A DNA stretch of 6,271 nucleotides from Spongiibacteraceae bacterium (GTDB lineage Bacteria > Pseudomonadota > Gammaproteobacteria > Pseudomonadales > PIVM01). This document shows, piece after piece, positions 1 through 5,550 of this stretch (position 1 is its first letter; each line of letters starts with the position of its first letter). The stretch is taken from NCBI GenBank assembly GCA_030618505.1, contig JAUXDF010000200.1, positions 1 through 6,271 on the forward strand, written 5' to 3'. The position numbers and the translations under genes were made by a program. The notes beneath the pieces were generated by a model. The model did no database searches. It saw only the letters and a list, made by a program, of their open reading frames with translations, and was not told the DNA's origin.

Positions 1-70
1 CCTGGCCAACGCAAATCTTGCGACTTAAAGGCCTTGAAAAGGCCTAGGAGCTAGATTTGCGTTGGCCAGG
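1..70. repeat. Perfect 18-bp inverted repeat with nested hairpin, downstream of wbpM
   Basis: Bases 1-18 (CCTGGCCAACGCAAATCT) are exactly reverse-complementary to 53-70. The 34-nt interior holds a second hairpin: 29-35 (AGGCCTT) pairs with 39-45 (AAGGCCT) around a 3-nt GAA loop. Either strand could therefore fold into a long outer stem capped by an internal loop and a small stem. There is no U-tract next to the outer stem, so it is not a textbook intrinsic terminator. It lies about 95 nt beyond the wbpM stop and could act as an mRNA 3'-end stabiliser or be a copy of a small dispersed palindromic element; both are inferences. The left arm begins at the first base of the window, so the true repeat may be longer. 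Confidence 0.85.
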
Positions 71-91
71 AGCGGACTTAATTTTCGAAAA

Positions 92-132
92 CTTCCGGTT
101 TCTGGTTAGGCACTAATTAGCAAAGTCGGAAG
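92..132 (-). terminator. Weak candidate hairpin after wbpM
   Basis: On the minus strand, 33 nt past the wbpM stop, CTTCCG (127-132) can pair with CGGAAG (92-97) across a 29-nt loop. It is followed by TTTTCGAAAA, itself a 10-bp palindrome at 82-91. The T-run is only four bases and the loop is long, so this is at best a weak terminator. No stronger candidate was seen between the wbpM stop and the palindrome at 1-70. Confidence 0.25.
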
Positions 133-164
133 CTCCAAGCAGAATTCACCCAAAAGAAAGCGGC

Positions 165-2189
165 TCAGCTGTCAGGAAATAAGGCCTGCACGTTACTGCT
201 ACCAACAGCAACCGCTCTGGAATCAGCTGTTCGCTTCTCCCAAACGTGGTCTGCAAGGCTCTGCTTGGGCTTAAAGCCACTGACAACCTCAAGAAATATA
301 TCTCTAATAGTAGCGCAATCATACTCATCACAGGCAGACGATAACTGAGTGACATAACGCTCCATTTCCTCAGTTGAGAGCGATTCCTCCTCTGCGCGCA
401 AAATCATCGGATAGCCCGTTCCGGAAACATTATCCCCCACCAGTAACTCTTCATAGAGTTTCTCGCCTTTGCGCAAACCTGTGAGCTGAATGTCGATATC
501 GCCATGAGGGTTGGAAAGGCTTTTCACCTCACAGCCCATCAGCCGGATCATCCGCTTGGCCAGATCTATTATTTTAACCGGATCACCCATATCCAACACA
601 AATACATCTCCGCCATGCCCTAAAGCACTCGCCTGTAAAACCAGCTGGGCGGCTTCCTGAACCGTCATAAAAAAGCGAATCACTTCCGGATGCGTAACGG
701 TAACCGGGCCTCCTGCTTTGATCTGCTCTCTAAACAGCGGGACAACAGAGCCCGAAGAGCCCAATACATTACCAAAACGCACCATACAGAAACGAGTACC
801 GACTCCCTGTGACAGGTCAGTCGACTGGGCAAAACCCTGTAAGATCAACTCAGCAAAACGCTTGGAGGCACCCATCACATTGGTAGGCCGAACAGCTTTA
901 TCAGTCGAGACAAGCACAAAGGTCTCAACATTGGACTCTCGAGCAGCCTTGGCGGTGTTATAGGTTCCTATAGCGTTATTGCGAACGCCCTCAACCACAT
1001 TATATTCAACCAGCGGAACATGCTTGTAAGCCGCCGCATGATAAACGGTATTAACTTGAAAAGAGCTACAGATAGCCTTAACTCTGCGATAGTCCTGCAC
1101 TGAGCCCAGCAAAGGAACGACTTCGACTTTAAGCGAATGCTTTTCTATTAAGGCCCTTAATGACCTTTCAATTTGATAAAGCGCATATTCGGAAAGATCA
1201 AATAATATCAATTTCTCGGGGCGAGCCACGACAATCTGTTTACAAAGCTCAGAGCCAATCGACCCTCCGGCCCCCGTCACCAAAACAGACTTTTCCTGGA
1301 TACATTGAGAAATTAGTTCAGGATGGGGCGGAACGGGCTCTCTGCCAAGCAACTCCTCTATCTCGATATCCTGAATTTGCGCAATGGAGGCGTTGCCATG
1401 TACCAACTCGGCAAAATCCGGCACTGTTCTAACATAGACGGGCATACCAACCAGACTATTAATAATTTCGCAGCGCCGCTGCTGATCCGTAGCTGGCATG
1501 GCCAACAGAACCTGACTGATGCTGAACTCATCCACCACCATAGGTAGCTCGCCAGGAGATATGACCGAGACACCATTGATGACGTTTCCCTGCAAAGACT
1601 CATCATCATCGACAAAAAATACCGGTTCAAGGGCACTACCATGCATCAGGGCAGTGAGTAACTGGCGACCAGACTCTCCAGCGCCATAGATAATGACATT
1701 ATCGCTTTGTTTCTGTAGTTTGCGATGATAAGACGCTCGGACAATCAGGCGACTCCCGCCAATAAATACTATCGCCACCCCCCAATAAATAAGCGGGGTC
1801 GTAACTGCCAGGCGAGAGCCCGTCACTACCAGCATGACAGCCAAAATTAATGAGGATATAGTGATGCTCAGAATAAGCGCAATAAAGGCCTTTTGCCCCA
1901 TAAAACGAATAATCGCCCGATACAAACCCAGCCGCATAAACACCACAGCACTGAAAGCCATGGTTAAAACGCAAGCCAGGATGTCATTAGCGATAAATTG
2001 GTGGGAATCACCGCCTGGACCCAGCTTAACGGCGCCCCATACGGCCAGCGGGATAAACAACAGGTCAAGGCCAAGTAGCAAAGACTTACGGATATTACGC
2101 GGAAGTTCGGTAGAATGTTCGAACACGGCCAACAGCAGTGAAACGAGCGACTTACGAGCCCTATCTACGATCGTCCCTATATCAGGCAT
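165..2189 (-). CDS. wbpM: WbpM/FlaA1-family membrane-bound UDP-GlcNAc 4,6-dehydratase (polysaccharide biosynthesis)
   Basis: This is an inner-membrane nucleotide-sugar 4,6-dehydratase of 674 aa (P. aeruginosa WbpM is of similar size), expected to convert UDP-GlcNAc to the 4-keto-6-deoxy sugar on the cytoplasmic face. Visible order: a short N-terminal stretch; four hydrophobic segments at about residues 36-58, 69-89, 101-123 and 130-148; a first Rossmann-like domain with GAGESGRQ at 169-176; and a C-terminal SDR domain with GAGGSIG at 306-312. The SDR core has STDK at 428-431 and NVMGASK, so Met439 replaces the usual catalytic Tyr and Lys443 is retained. This altered S-M-K arrangement is characteristic of WbpM-type enzymes. 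I chose the ATG at 2187-2189. A longer frame runs to a TTG at 2241-2243, but its 18 extra residues look unlike a membrane-protein N terminus. Neither start has a clear Shine-Dalgarno. It is the last gene of the wbpV-wbpL-wbpM set. Family assignment is firm; the exact start is uncertain. Confidence 0.95.
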   Translation of the reverse strand: MPDIGTIVDRARKSLVSLLLAVFEHSTELPRNIRKSLLLGLDLLFIPLAVWGAVKLGPGGDSHQFIANDILACVLTMAFSAVVFMRLGLYRAIIRFMGQKAFIALILSITISSLILAVMLVVTGSRLAVTTPLIYWGVAIVFIGGSRLIVRASYHRKLQKQSDNVIIYGAGESGRQLLTALMHGSALEPVFFVDDDESLQGNVINGVSVISPGELPMVVDEFSISQVLLAMPATDQQRRCEIINSLVGMPVYVRTVPDFAELVHGNASIAQIQDIEIEELLGREPVPPHPELISQCIQEKSVLVTGAGGSIGSELCKQIVVARPEKLILFDLSEYALYQIERSLRALIEKHSLKVEVVPLLGSVQDYRRVKAICSSFQVNTVYHAAAYKHVPLVEYNVVEGVRNNAIGTYNTAKAARESNVETFVLVSTDKAVRPTNVMGASKRFAELILQGFAQSTDLSQGVGTRFCMVRFGNVLGSSGSVVPLFREQIKAGGPVTVTHPEVIRFFMTVQEAAQLVLQASALGHGGDVFVLDMGDPVKIIDLAKRMIRLMGCEVKSLSNPHGDIDIQLTGLRKGEKLYEELLVGDNVSGTGYPMILRAEEESLSTEEMERYVTQLSSACDEYDCATIRDIFLEVVSGFKPKQSLADHVWEKRTADSRAVAVGSSNVQALFPDS

Positions 2190-2239
2190 ATATCGAATTC
2201 TGTTTTGAGGTAAAAAATGAAATTCTGGTGGACTTTCAT
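2177..2239 (-). CDS. Possible 20-codon upstream ORF overlapping the wbpM start
   Basis: An ATG at 2237-2239 opens a 20-residue frame (MKVHQNFIFYLKTEFDICLI) that ends at a TAG at 2177-2179, about 10 nt inside wbpM and in a different frame. A weak GTGG lies 8 nt upstream of its ATG. Because the wbpM ATG lacks a recognisable Shine-Dalgarno, terminating ribosomes could re-initiate there (translational coupling). The peptide resembles nothing I recognise, and an open frame this short can arise by chance, so this is a tentative entry. Confidence 0.2.
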   Translation of the reverse strand: MKVHQNFIFYLKTEFDICLI

Positions 2240-2300
2240 ACAATTAGCCACAACGTGTAGAATTTTCCCACGCAGGGTCTTTTTACTGTGATCTGATTCA

Positions 2301-2330
2301 ACTTGCAAGTATTAATCGTCATTAATGCTT
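2301..2330. repeat. Overlapping AT-rich inverted repeats in the wbpL-wbpM gap
   Basis: Bases 2301-2310 (ACTTGCAAGT) form a perfect 10-bp palindrome. Overlapping it, 2307-2316 (AAGTATTAAT) and 2321-2330 (ATTAATGCTT) form an inverted repeat with one mismatch in ten and a 4-nt CGTC spacer. The element starts 10 nt beyond the wbpL stop and about 110 nt upstream of the wbpM ATG. It is too AT-rich and lacks a T-run to be a good intrinsic terminator; a DNA-binding protein site is possible. The rest of the 150-nt gap (2190-2339) holds the possible upstream ORF and no promoter I can identify with good -35 and -10 boxes. Confidence 0.45.
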
Positions 2331-2339
2331 ATCATCAGG

Positions 2340-3356
2340 CTACATAGCCTTCCTTATAACAATCTGGATTAATAATAGAGGCAAGTAAGCCAAAAAGGTC
2401 AAGGCCAGCTCCCAGCCTTTACAATACTCTAGCAGGCAGGCGACCGGGAATAACCATAAAATATTAATGGCTATTACCGACACCACGACAAACCGGTGCC
2501 CATAAACGCGAGATGCACGTTGATAAGCATGACTACGATGCGCTTGGTAAAAATTCTCACCTGCTAACAGGCGAGATAATAAAGTATAGCTTGCATCGGT
2601 AATAAACACCCCCATCAATATTATCCAGGAATAAATCGATAACCACTCCCGCTGTGCTGTTTCCAATGATGCCAGCGCAATCCAGGCGCCCAATAACAAA
2701 CTGCCTGTATCACCCATAAAAATCTTTGCTGGTGCCCAATTCCACAACATGAATCCGGCAACAGCTCCGAGCAATATAATGTGCATGAAAATGTCACTGT
2801 AATCCTGCTCAGGTATTTTTAGCATGATTAATACCAGCGCCCCTCCAAGGACCATGATTAACTGCACAGAAGCTATTCCATCAATGCCATCCATGAAATT
2901 AAACAAATTAATCAGCCACAACATATAAAACCCTGCAACAAAAGTTACCAGCAACACCAATATCAAAGGTGCATCGATAAGAAAGGTGCCTGGATTGAGA
3001 CTGGCAAGCACAATCAAAACCACCAACACCTGAGCTAGCAGGCGCCAAAAAATAGGTAATTGATGACGATCGTCCAGATACCCAACGAGCGCCAGACTTA
3101 ATAGCGGCGCATACAGTAACAACTGCCCGCTTTCTACCAAACCACTTATCAATAACACCATCATGCCAACGGCCAGGGTAAGCACAAACCCGACACCGCC
3201 GCCACTGGGTGTAGGAGTAGAGTGGGAACTGCGGTTATTAGGGATATCGAGAATCTGCTTTTTTAGTGCAAAACGCAGATACGACCACGTCACAAAGCAG
3301 CCGGCAAGCCCGGCGGCAATCAATATGCACAGCATCATGACTGATTCTTTTTGCAC
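2340..3356 (-). CDS. wbpL: WbpL/WecA-family undecaprenyl-phosphate HexNAc-1-phosphate transferase
   Basis: This is a polytopic membrane enzyme of the MraY/WecA/WbpL family (338 aa, the usual size). It transfers a HexNAc-1-phosphate from a UDP-sugar to undecaprenyl phosphate and so starts an O-antigen or related repeat unit. Family motifs in order: DIPNNRSSHSTPTPSGGG at 37-54 after the first membrane segment; the Asp pair in GYLDD at 95-96; NLFNFMDGIDG at 150-160; AKIFMGDTGS at 210-219; and the cytoplasmic His loop QAHRSHAYQ at 271-279 (His273, His276). About ten hydrophobic segments are visible. The chosen start is GTG at 3354-3356 because AGGA lies 8 nt upstream; ATG codons at 3336-3338 and 3333-3335 would shorten the protein by 6 or 7 residues and are also plausible. 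Only 16 nt separate it from the upstream epimerase gene, so the two are surely co-transcribed. By context with wbpV/wbpM-like genes, its donor is more likely UDP-QuiNAc or UDP-FucNAc than UDP-GlcNAc (inference). Confidence 0.94.
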   Translation of the reverse strand: MQKESVMMLCILIAAGLAGCFVTWSYLRFALKKQILDIPNNRSSHSTPTPSGGGVGFVLTLAVGMMVLLISGLVESGQLLLYAPLLSLALVGYLDDRHQLPIFWRLLAQVLVVLIVLASLNPGTFLIDAPLILVLLVTFVAGFYMLWLINLFNFMDGIDGIASVQLIMVLGGALVLIMLKIPEQDYSDIFMHIILLGAVAGFMLWNWAPAKIFMGDTGSLLLGAWIALASLETAQREWLSIYSWIILMGVFITDASYTLLSRLLAGENFYQAHRSHAYQRASRVYGHRFVVVSVIAINILWLFPVACLLEYCKGWELALTFLAYLPLLLIQIVIRKAM

Positions 3357-3364
3357 TCAGATAT

Positions 3365-3368
3365 TCCT
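3365..3368 (-). promoter_or_regulatory. Ribosome binding site deciding the wbpL GTG start
   Basis: AGGA on the minus strand lies 8 nt ahead of the GTG at 3354-3356, inside the 16-nt gap after the epimerase stop. The alternative ATG pair at 3333-3338 has only a weak AAGAA ahead of it, which favours the GTG. Confidence 0.55.
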
Positions 3369-3372
3369 GAAT

Positions 3373-4347
3373 TCAATGAAAGGACGACGGGTCAGCCAAA
3401 TAGTCGGTAACAAGGCCTGCAACCCGATCTGAAAAAGTATATTGTGCGACCCAACCTAGCTCCCGATTAATTTTCTCAGATGAATAATACTCGGATGAAA
3501 AAATCTTGTTCACTACTTCACCATTGACGGGCATCACACGTCCGGTAACTTTTTCAGTAAAATCGCCTAACAGCGACAATAGTTTAAAAAACATTAACGG
3601 TACGTGCCAGTTAAGTGGCCTGAGCCCCAATGCTGAACGAAATTCATCCTGTAACTCCCGAGCACACATAGGCTCACGGTCTGCCAGTATATAATAGCCC
3701 CCATGGGCTTTATTATTCTCCGCTACACATAAAATGGCCGAGACCACATCTTCTCTGGAAATCATTGATCGCTTACCGGTGTTTCTCGGCAAGGGTGGAA
3801 ACCAACCGCGATCAATCCACTTAAGCATACTGTACAAGTTACCTCGTACACCATCACCGTAGATCAGACAGGGGCGAATAATAACAATATGTATATCCGT
3901 AGATTTTTTAGCCGCATCCAGCATCGCTTGCTCTGCTAAATATTTACTTTTGCTGTAGATATCCGCAGCTTCAATATCAGAGCGATTAAATTCAGCCTTC
4001 ACACTACTGATATACACAAAGCGCTTTACGCCCTGAGCCTGTGATTTTTTAAGCAGATCGACTGGCGCTTTATAATTAACCTGCAGGTATAACTTGTCAG
4101 GCAGCGGTGCTGAGCGTGAGGCGTGGGCTATGCCCGCAAGGTAAAACACCGTATCGACATCATCTAATGCCTCAAGCGGTATCAACTCACTCGACAGATC
4201 GACAAGCCACTGACACCCACCATACTGCAGATCGCCTGGATTCCTGCCAACAACATCAACCCGATGCCCCTGCTCCTGCAAGGTTTGGCACAAAGCACGG
4301 CCGAGAAACCCGGAGGCTCCTGTCACTAAGCACTTGTTGATTCTCAC
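3373..4347 (-). CDS. wbpV: WbpV-like extended SDR, NAD(P)-dependent nucleotide-sugar reductase/epimerase
   Basis: This is a soluble cytoplasmic short-chain dehydrogenase/reductase of the NAD-dependent epimerase type, 324 aa from the start chosen here. Seen: the dinucleotide-binding TGASGFLG at residues 9-16; the strand ending FYLAGIAHAS near 68-77; the catalytic Ser region YISSVK near 112-117; and YSKSK with Tyr131 and Lys135. IIRPCLIYGDGVRGN near 157-170 is the usual substrate-side segment. In P. aeruginosa O6, wbpV sits directly ahead of wbpL and wbpM and is needed to turn the WbpM 4-keto product into UDP-QuiNAc; this gene has the same place, so a 4-keto reductase role is the best inference. 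A 4-epimerase cannot be excluded from sequence alone. The frame extends to a TTG at 4375-4377 without a Shine-Dalgarno. I prefer GTG at 4345-4347 because it gives the normal MRINKCLVTG start, although its ribosome site (AGAGAG, directly adjacent) is poor. Confidence 0.85.
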   Translation of the reverse strand: MRINKCLVTGASGFLGRALCQTLQEQGHRVDVVGRNPGDLQYGGCQWLVDLSSELIPLEALDDVDTVFYLAGIAHASRSAPLPDKLYLQVNYKAPVDLLKKSQAQGVKRFVYISSVKAEFNRSDIEAADIYSKSKYLAEQAMLDAAKKSTDIHIVIIRPCLIYGDGVRGNLYSMLKWIDRGWFPPLPRNTGKRSMISREDVVSAILCVAENNKAHGGYYILADREPMCARELQDEFRSALGLRPLNWHVPLMFFKLLSLLGDFTEKVTGRVMPVNGEVVNKIFSSEYYSSEKINRELGWVAQYTFSDRVAGLVTDYLADPSSFH

Positions 4348-4379
4348 CTCTCTATTTTCAAGCTCAAACAAAAACAACG

Positions 4380-4385
4380 ATCATA
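4380..4385 (-). promoter_or_regulatory. Possible -10 box (TATGAT) for the polysaccharide operon
   Basis: On the minus strand TATGAT, one mismatch from TATAAT, begins at the last T of the terminator's T-run and lies about 32 nt ahead of the epimerase GTG. No -35 element is seen 16-18 nt upstream, where the terminator stem itself lies. It is the only promoter-like sequence in the 38 nt between terminator and gene, so it is listed as weak. Confidence 0.2.
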
Positions 4386-4413
4386 AAAAAGGCGCTGTAT
4401 ACAGCGCCTTTTT
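4386..4413. terminator. Bidirectional intrinsic terminator after comEA
   Basis: This is a perfect 28-bp palindrome: five A, GGCGCTGTA, its complement TACAGCGCC, then five T, with a centre between 4399 and 4400. The GC-rich 9-bp stem plus A/T tails gives a U-run on either strand; the minus-strand run is six T. It begins 14 nt beyond the comEA-like stop codon, so its main job should be to end the lapB-pyrF-comEA transcript. It stands only 38 nt ahead of the next gene on the same strand. Confidence 0.93.
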
Positions 4414-4427
4414 AAAACATCTTAAAA

Positions 4428-4706
4428 CTATTTAAGTAAAATACGCTCTGTATTTTTACCCACCGTTGAATCACCGATCCCTTTGACCATCGTTAGGTCA
4501 GTGGCACTAACAAACTCTCCATGTTTTTCGCGGTAAGCAACGATCGCAGCGGCTTTACTCTCGCCAACACCCTCTAATACTAAAGCAATGGTTTCTGCAT
4601 CAGCGGTATTAACATTAACAGTCTGCGGGTCAGATGCATGCACAAAACCGGCAAACACCATTACCAAACCGACAATAAATCCTCTACAACTTTTCATCAA
4701 TAACAT
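4428..4706 (-). CDS. comEA: ComEA-like periplasmic helix-hairpin-helix DNA-binding protein
   Basis: This small exported protein (92 aa) has one ComEA-type helix-hairpin-helix domain. Residues 1-24 look like a Sec signal peptide (Lys5 and Arg8, hydrophobic core, VHA then Ser), with likely cleavage after Ala24. The mature part opens with VNVNTADAETI, typical of the family, followed by hairpins LEGVGESKAAAI (44-55) and VKGIGDSTVGK (74-84). ComEA proteins bind double-stranded DNA in the periplasm during natural transformation, and the length matches the short Gram-negative versions. Many genomes carry several such small proteins of unproven role, so a DNA-uptake function here is inference. The start is set by a strong AAGGAG 6 nt ahead of the ATG at 4704-4706; the frame is open 11 codons further but without support. 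It lies 65 nt after pyrF with no clear terminator between them and may share its transcript. Confidence 0.9.
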   Translation of the reverse strand: MLLMKSCRGFIVGLVMVFAGFVHASDPQTVNVNTADAETIALVLEGVGESKAAAIVAYREKHGEFVSATDLTMVKGIGDSTVGKNTERILLK

Positions 4707-4712
4707 TTCCTT

Positions 4713-4718
4713 CTCCTT
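4713..4718 (-). promoter_or_regulatory. Strong ribosome binding site for comEA-like gene
   Basis: AAGGAG on the minus strand is followed 6 nt later by ATG (4704-4706). It rules out the upstream in-frame start at 4737-4739 and makes the ATG at 4695-4697 less likely. Confidence 0.8.
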
Positions 4719-4771
4719 GGTAAAATAAAAAAACAACATCCATTTATTGGAGAAGTCATGCTATCACATAT

Positions 4772-5527
4772 TTAGCCCCCGGAAATGTTAACTACTTCCT
4801 GATTAATCGCTTGCAGCGCCTTTAGTGGAGCTGCGTTTTGGGTAATAGGTCGACCAATCACCAGATAATCACTACCAAAACTGATCGCATCTGCCGGAGT
4901 AACAATACGGCGCTGATCATCAGACTGACTACCAGCCGGCCTAATCCCCGGCGTAACCAGACAAAAGGGAGAATCAATAGCCTGCGAGAGCATCTGCGCT
5001 TCTTGAGCAGAGCACACCACACCATCAAGGCCACTTTGCTTTACCAGCTTGGCCAAGCGTAAAACCTGCTGCTGCGCAGAGCACTCAATACCAATCTCAA
5101 GTAACTCCTTTTCACCACTGCTGGTCAACACCGTCACGCCAATCAGCAGAGGCTGATGCTGACTTTTATCGACCGCCTCAGCCGCGGCCTCCAACATTCC
5201 TTGCCCTCCGGATGCATGGACATTCAGCATCCACACCCCCAGTTTTGCCGCTGCCTCTACCGCCTTGGCTACTGTATTCGGGATATCATGAAATTTAAGA
5301 TCCAAAAAAATCTCGAAGCCCTGACTACTTAGTTTGTCAACAATCCCGGGGCCAAGCGAGGTAAACAATTCCTTGCCTACTTTTAGTCGGCACAAGCGAG
5401 GGTCCAGCTGTTCAGCCAACTCCAGAGCCGGCTTTTCTTCAAAATAATCCAGCGCGACAATAATACGCGGGCCCATTTCTTTTGGGCTTGAAACACCTTT
5501 AGAGCTAAGATTTTTACTATCTGGCAT
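4772..5527 (-). CDS. pyrF: Orotidine 5'-phosphate decarboxylase
   Basis: This cytoplasmic enzyme performs the last step of de novo UMP synthesis, decarboxylating OMP to UMP. The 251-aa protein shows the class I bacterial layout: VALDY with Asp27, RLKVGKELF with Lys49, and the signature DLKFHDIPNT with Asp76, Lys78 and Asp81. The phosphate-binding segments TPGIRP (192-197) and IGRPIT (224-229, Arg226) lie near the C terminus. Asp27, Lys49, Asp76 and Lys78 correspond to the charged catalytic network of the family. The ATG at 5525-5527 has AAAGG 6 nt upstream. It gives about 17 polar residues before the conserved fold, slightly longer than most family members; an internal ATG at 5474-5476 (Met18) would give the usual length but has a weaker ribosome site. 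The 23-nt gap to lapB indicates one operon. UMP feeds the UDP-sugar pool used by the polysaccharide genes downstream, though that link may be coincidental. Confidence 0.98.
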   Translation of the reverse strand: MPDSKNLSSKGVSSPKEMGPRIIVALDYFEEKPALELAEQLDPRLCRLKVGKELFTSLGPGIVDKLSSQGFEIFLDLKFHDIPNTVAKAVEAAAKLGVWMLNVHASGGQGMLEAAAEAVDKSQHQPLLIGVTVLTSSGEKELLEIGIECSAQQQVLRLAKLVKQSGLDGVVCSAQEAQMLSQAIDSPFCLVTPGIRPAGSQSDDQRRIVTPADAISFGSDYLVIGRPITQNAAPLKALQAINQEVVNISGG

Positions 5528-5533
5528 TTTTTA

Positions 5534-5538
5534 CCTTT
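5534..5538 (-). promoter_or_regulatory. Ribosome binding site for pyrF
   Basis: AAAGG, within AGAAAGG on the minus strand, lies 6 nt ahead of the ATG at 5525-5527, in the short gap after lapB. It supports the longer of two possible PyrF starts. Confidence 0.6.
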
Positions 5539-5550
5539 CTCATTTTCAGG

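Noticed and set aside
4..67. Integron attC-like ends (GGCCAAC ... GTTGGCC)
   Set aside because: Each end misses the RYYYAAC/GTTRRRY core at one position. The arms are perfectly complementary with no extrahelical bases, and no integrase or cassette genes are visible.
1834..2208. 124-codon open frame on the plus strand
   Set aside because: It lies antisense within wbpM, shows no recognisable domain, and is explained as a shadow of the real gene, as are the other plus-strand frames in the window.
2190..2243. N-terminal extension of WbpM from a TTG codon
   Set aside because: There is no ribosome site and the 18 extra residues are not typical of the family; the ATG at 2187-2189 gives the expected length.
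4740..4771. Possible terminator between pyrF and comEA
   Set aside because: Only a 4-bp stem (TCCA/TGGA) precedes the T-rich stretch, too weak to call.
4707..4771. Promoter for the comEA-like gene
   Set aside because: A TATTTT could serve as a -10, but there is no -35 match at suitable spacing; T-rich sequence alone is not enough.
5257..5264. GGCGGTAG on the minus strand, resembling the RfaH ops element
   Set aside because: It lies inside the pyrF coding sequence, the following bases (AGG) do not fit the ops consensus, and it is not in a leader of the polysaccharide genes.
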